From an uncultured Acetatifactor sp. (GTDB taxonomy: Bacteria > Bacillota > Clostridia > Lachnospirales > Lachnospiraceae), in assembly GCA_910586435.1 (NCBI GenBank), contig CAJUGT010000193.1:1-5539 (forward strand): a stretch of 5,539 nt of DNA, written 5' to 3'. Of the stretch, positions 5,445-5,539 are shown piece after piece. Positions within the stretch are counted from its first letter, which is position 1; the number at the start of each line of letters is the position of its first letter. Below the pieces are notes generated by a model. The model was not told the DNA's origin. It did no database searches and worked only from the letters and a program-made list of their open reading frames with translations. Both the position numbers and the translations under genes were made by a program.

Positions 5445-5539
5445 CTATTTCAGTACCGTCTCTGCACTTCGGCACCCTAACCATGGAAGAAAATTTCATC
5501 TGCAAAGAACTCAGCTGAAATTTCCTTCCATGTGTCTGA
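5445..5539 (-). repeat. Foldable 95-bp repeat, distal copy at the right edge
   Basis: This is the second copy, 158 bp from the first. It differs at two positions (5450 T for C, 5484 T for G). The latter restores full pairing of the 17-pair stem (5482-5498 with 5516-5532), leaving only a G-U wobble. The second stem is also intact (5453-5458 with 5470-5475). Identity still holds at the last base of the window, so the repeat or a longer array may continue outside. The 63 bp between the copies (5382-5444) show no promoter I would defend and no credible gene. Confidence 0.85.

Noticed and set aside
5287..5539. c-di-GMP-I or -II riboswitch upstream of the chemoreceptor gene
   Set aside because: The context is right, but the conserved segments of both classes are absent from both copies.

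Overview
The window looks like chromosomal DNA from a low-to-mid GC Gram-positive anaerobe, most likely a Clostridia member of the Lachnospiraceae type. This is inferred from the strong AGGAGG-type ribosome binding sites, consensus sigma-A promoters, hairpin-plus-T-run terminators, the luxS/mtnN pair and a chemoreceptor gene. No rRNA, tRNA, CRISPR array or transposase gene is visible.

Layout, left to right. (1) The 3' part of a D-2-hydroxyacid dehydrogenase gene (+), cut by the left edge. (2) A GtrA-family membrane protein gene (+) with its own candidate promoter. (3) A convergent junction with a hairpin terminator whose pairing favours the minus strand. (4) A minus-strand two-gene unit, luxS then mtnN, driven by a near-consensus promoter at 2804-2832. 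The two enzymes carry out consecutive steps of S-adenosylhomocysteine recycling: MtnN cleaves SAH to S-ribosylhomocysteine and adenine, and LuxS turns the former into homocysteine and the autoinducer-2 precursor DPD. (5) A 284-bp intergenic stretch rich in inverted and direct repeats. (6) A plus-strand pair: a 79-residue protein of unknown function and a compact ABC-type ATPase resembling COG3910. (7) A strong terminator shared by the convergent ATPase and chemoreceptor genes, flanked by an A-rich 18-bp tandem repeat. (8) A minus-strand gene for a soluble methyl-accepting chemotaxis protein with no membrane segment and no recognisable sensor domain. (9) Upstream of that gene, two nearly identical 95-bp copies of a hairpin-forming element, spaced 158 bp apart; the second copy runs to the right edge.

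Most genes are ordinary housekeeping or signalling genes. The least explained part is the duplicated, foldable element in the chemoreceptor leader. I could not match it to a riboswitch class I know. It may be a structured leader RNA or a dispersed palindromic repeat, and the sequence alone does not decide. The repeat-rich block between luxS and the 79-residue gene is the second unexplained element.
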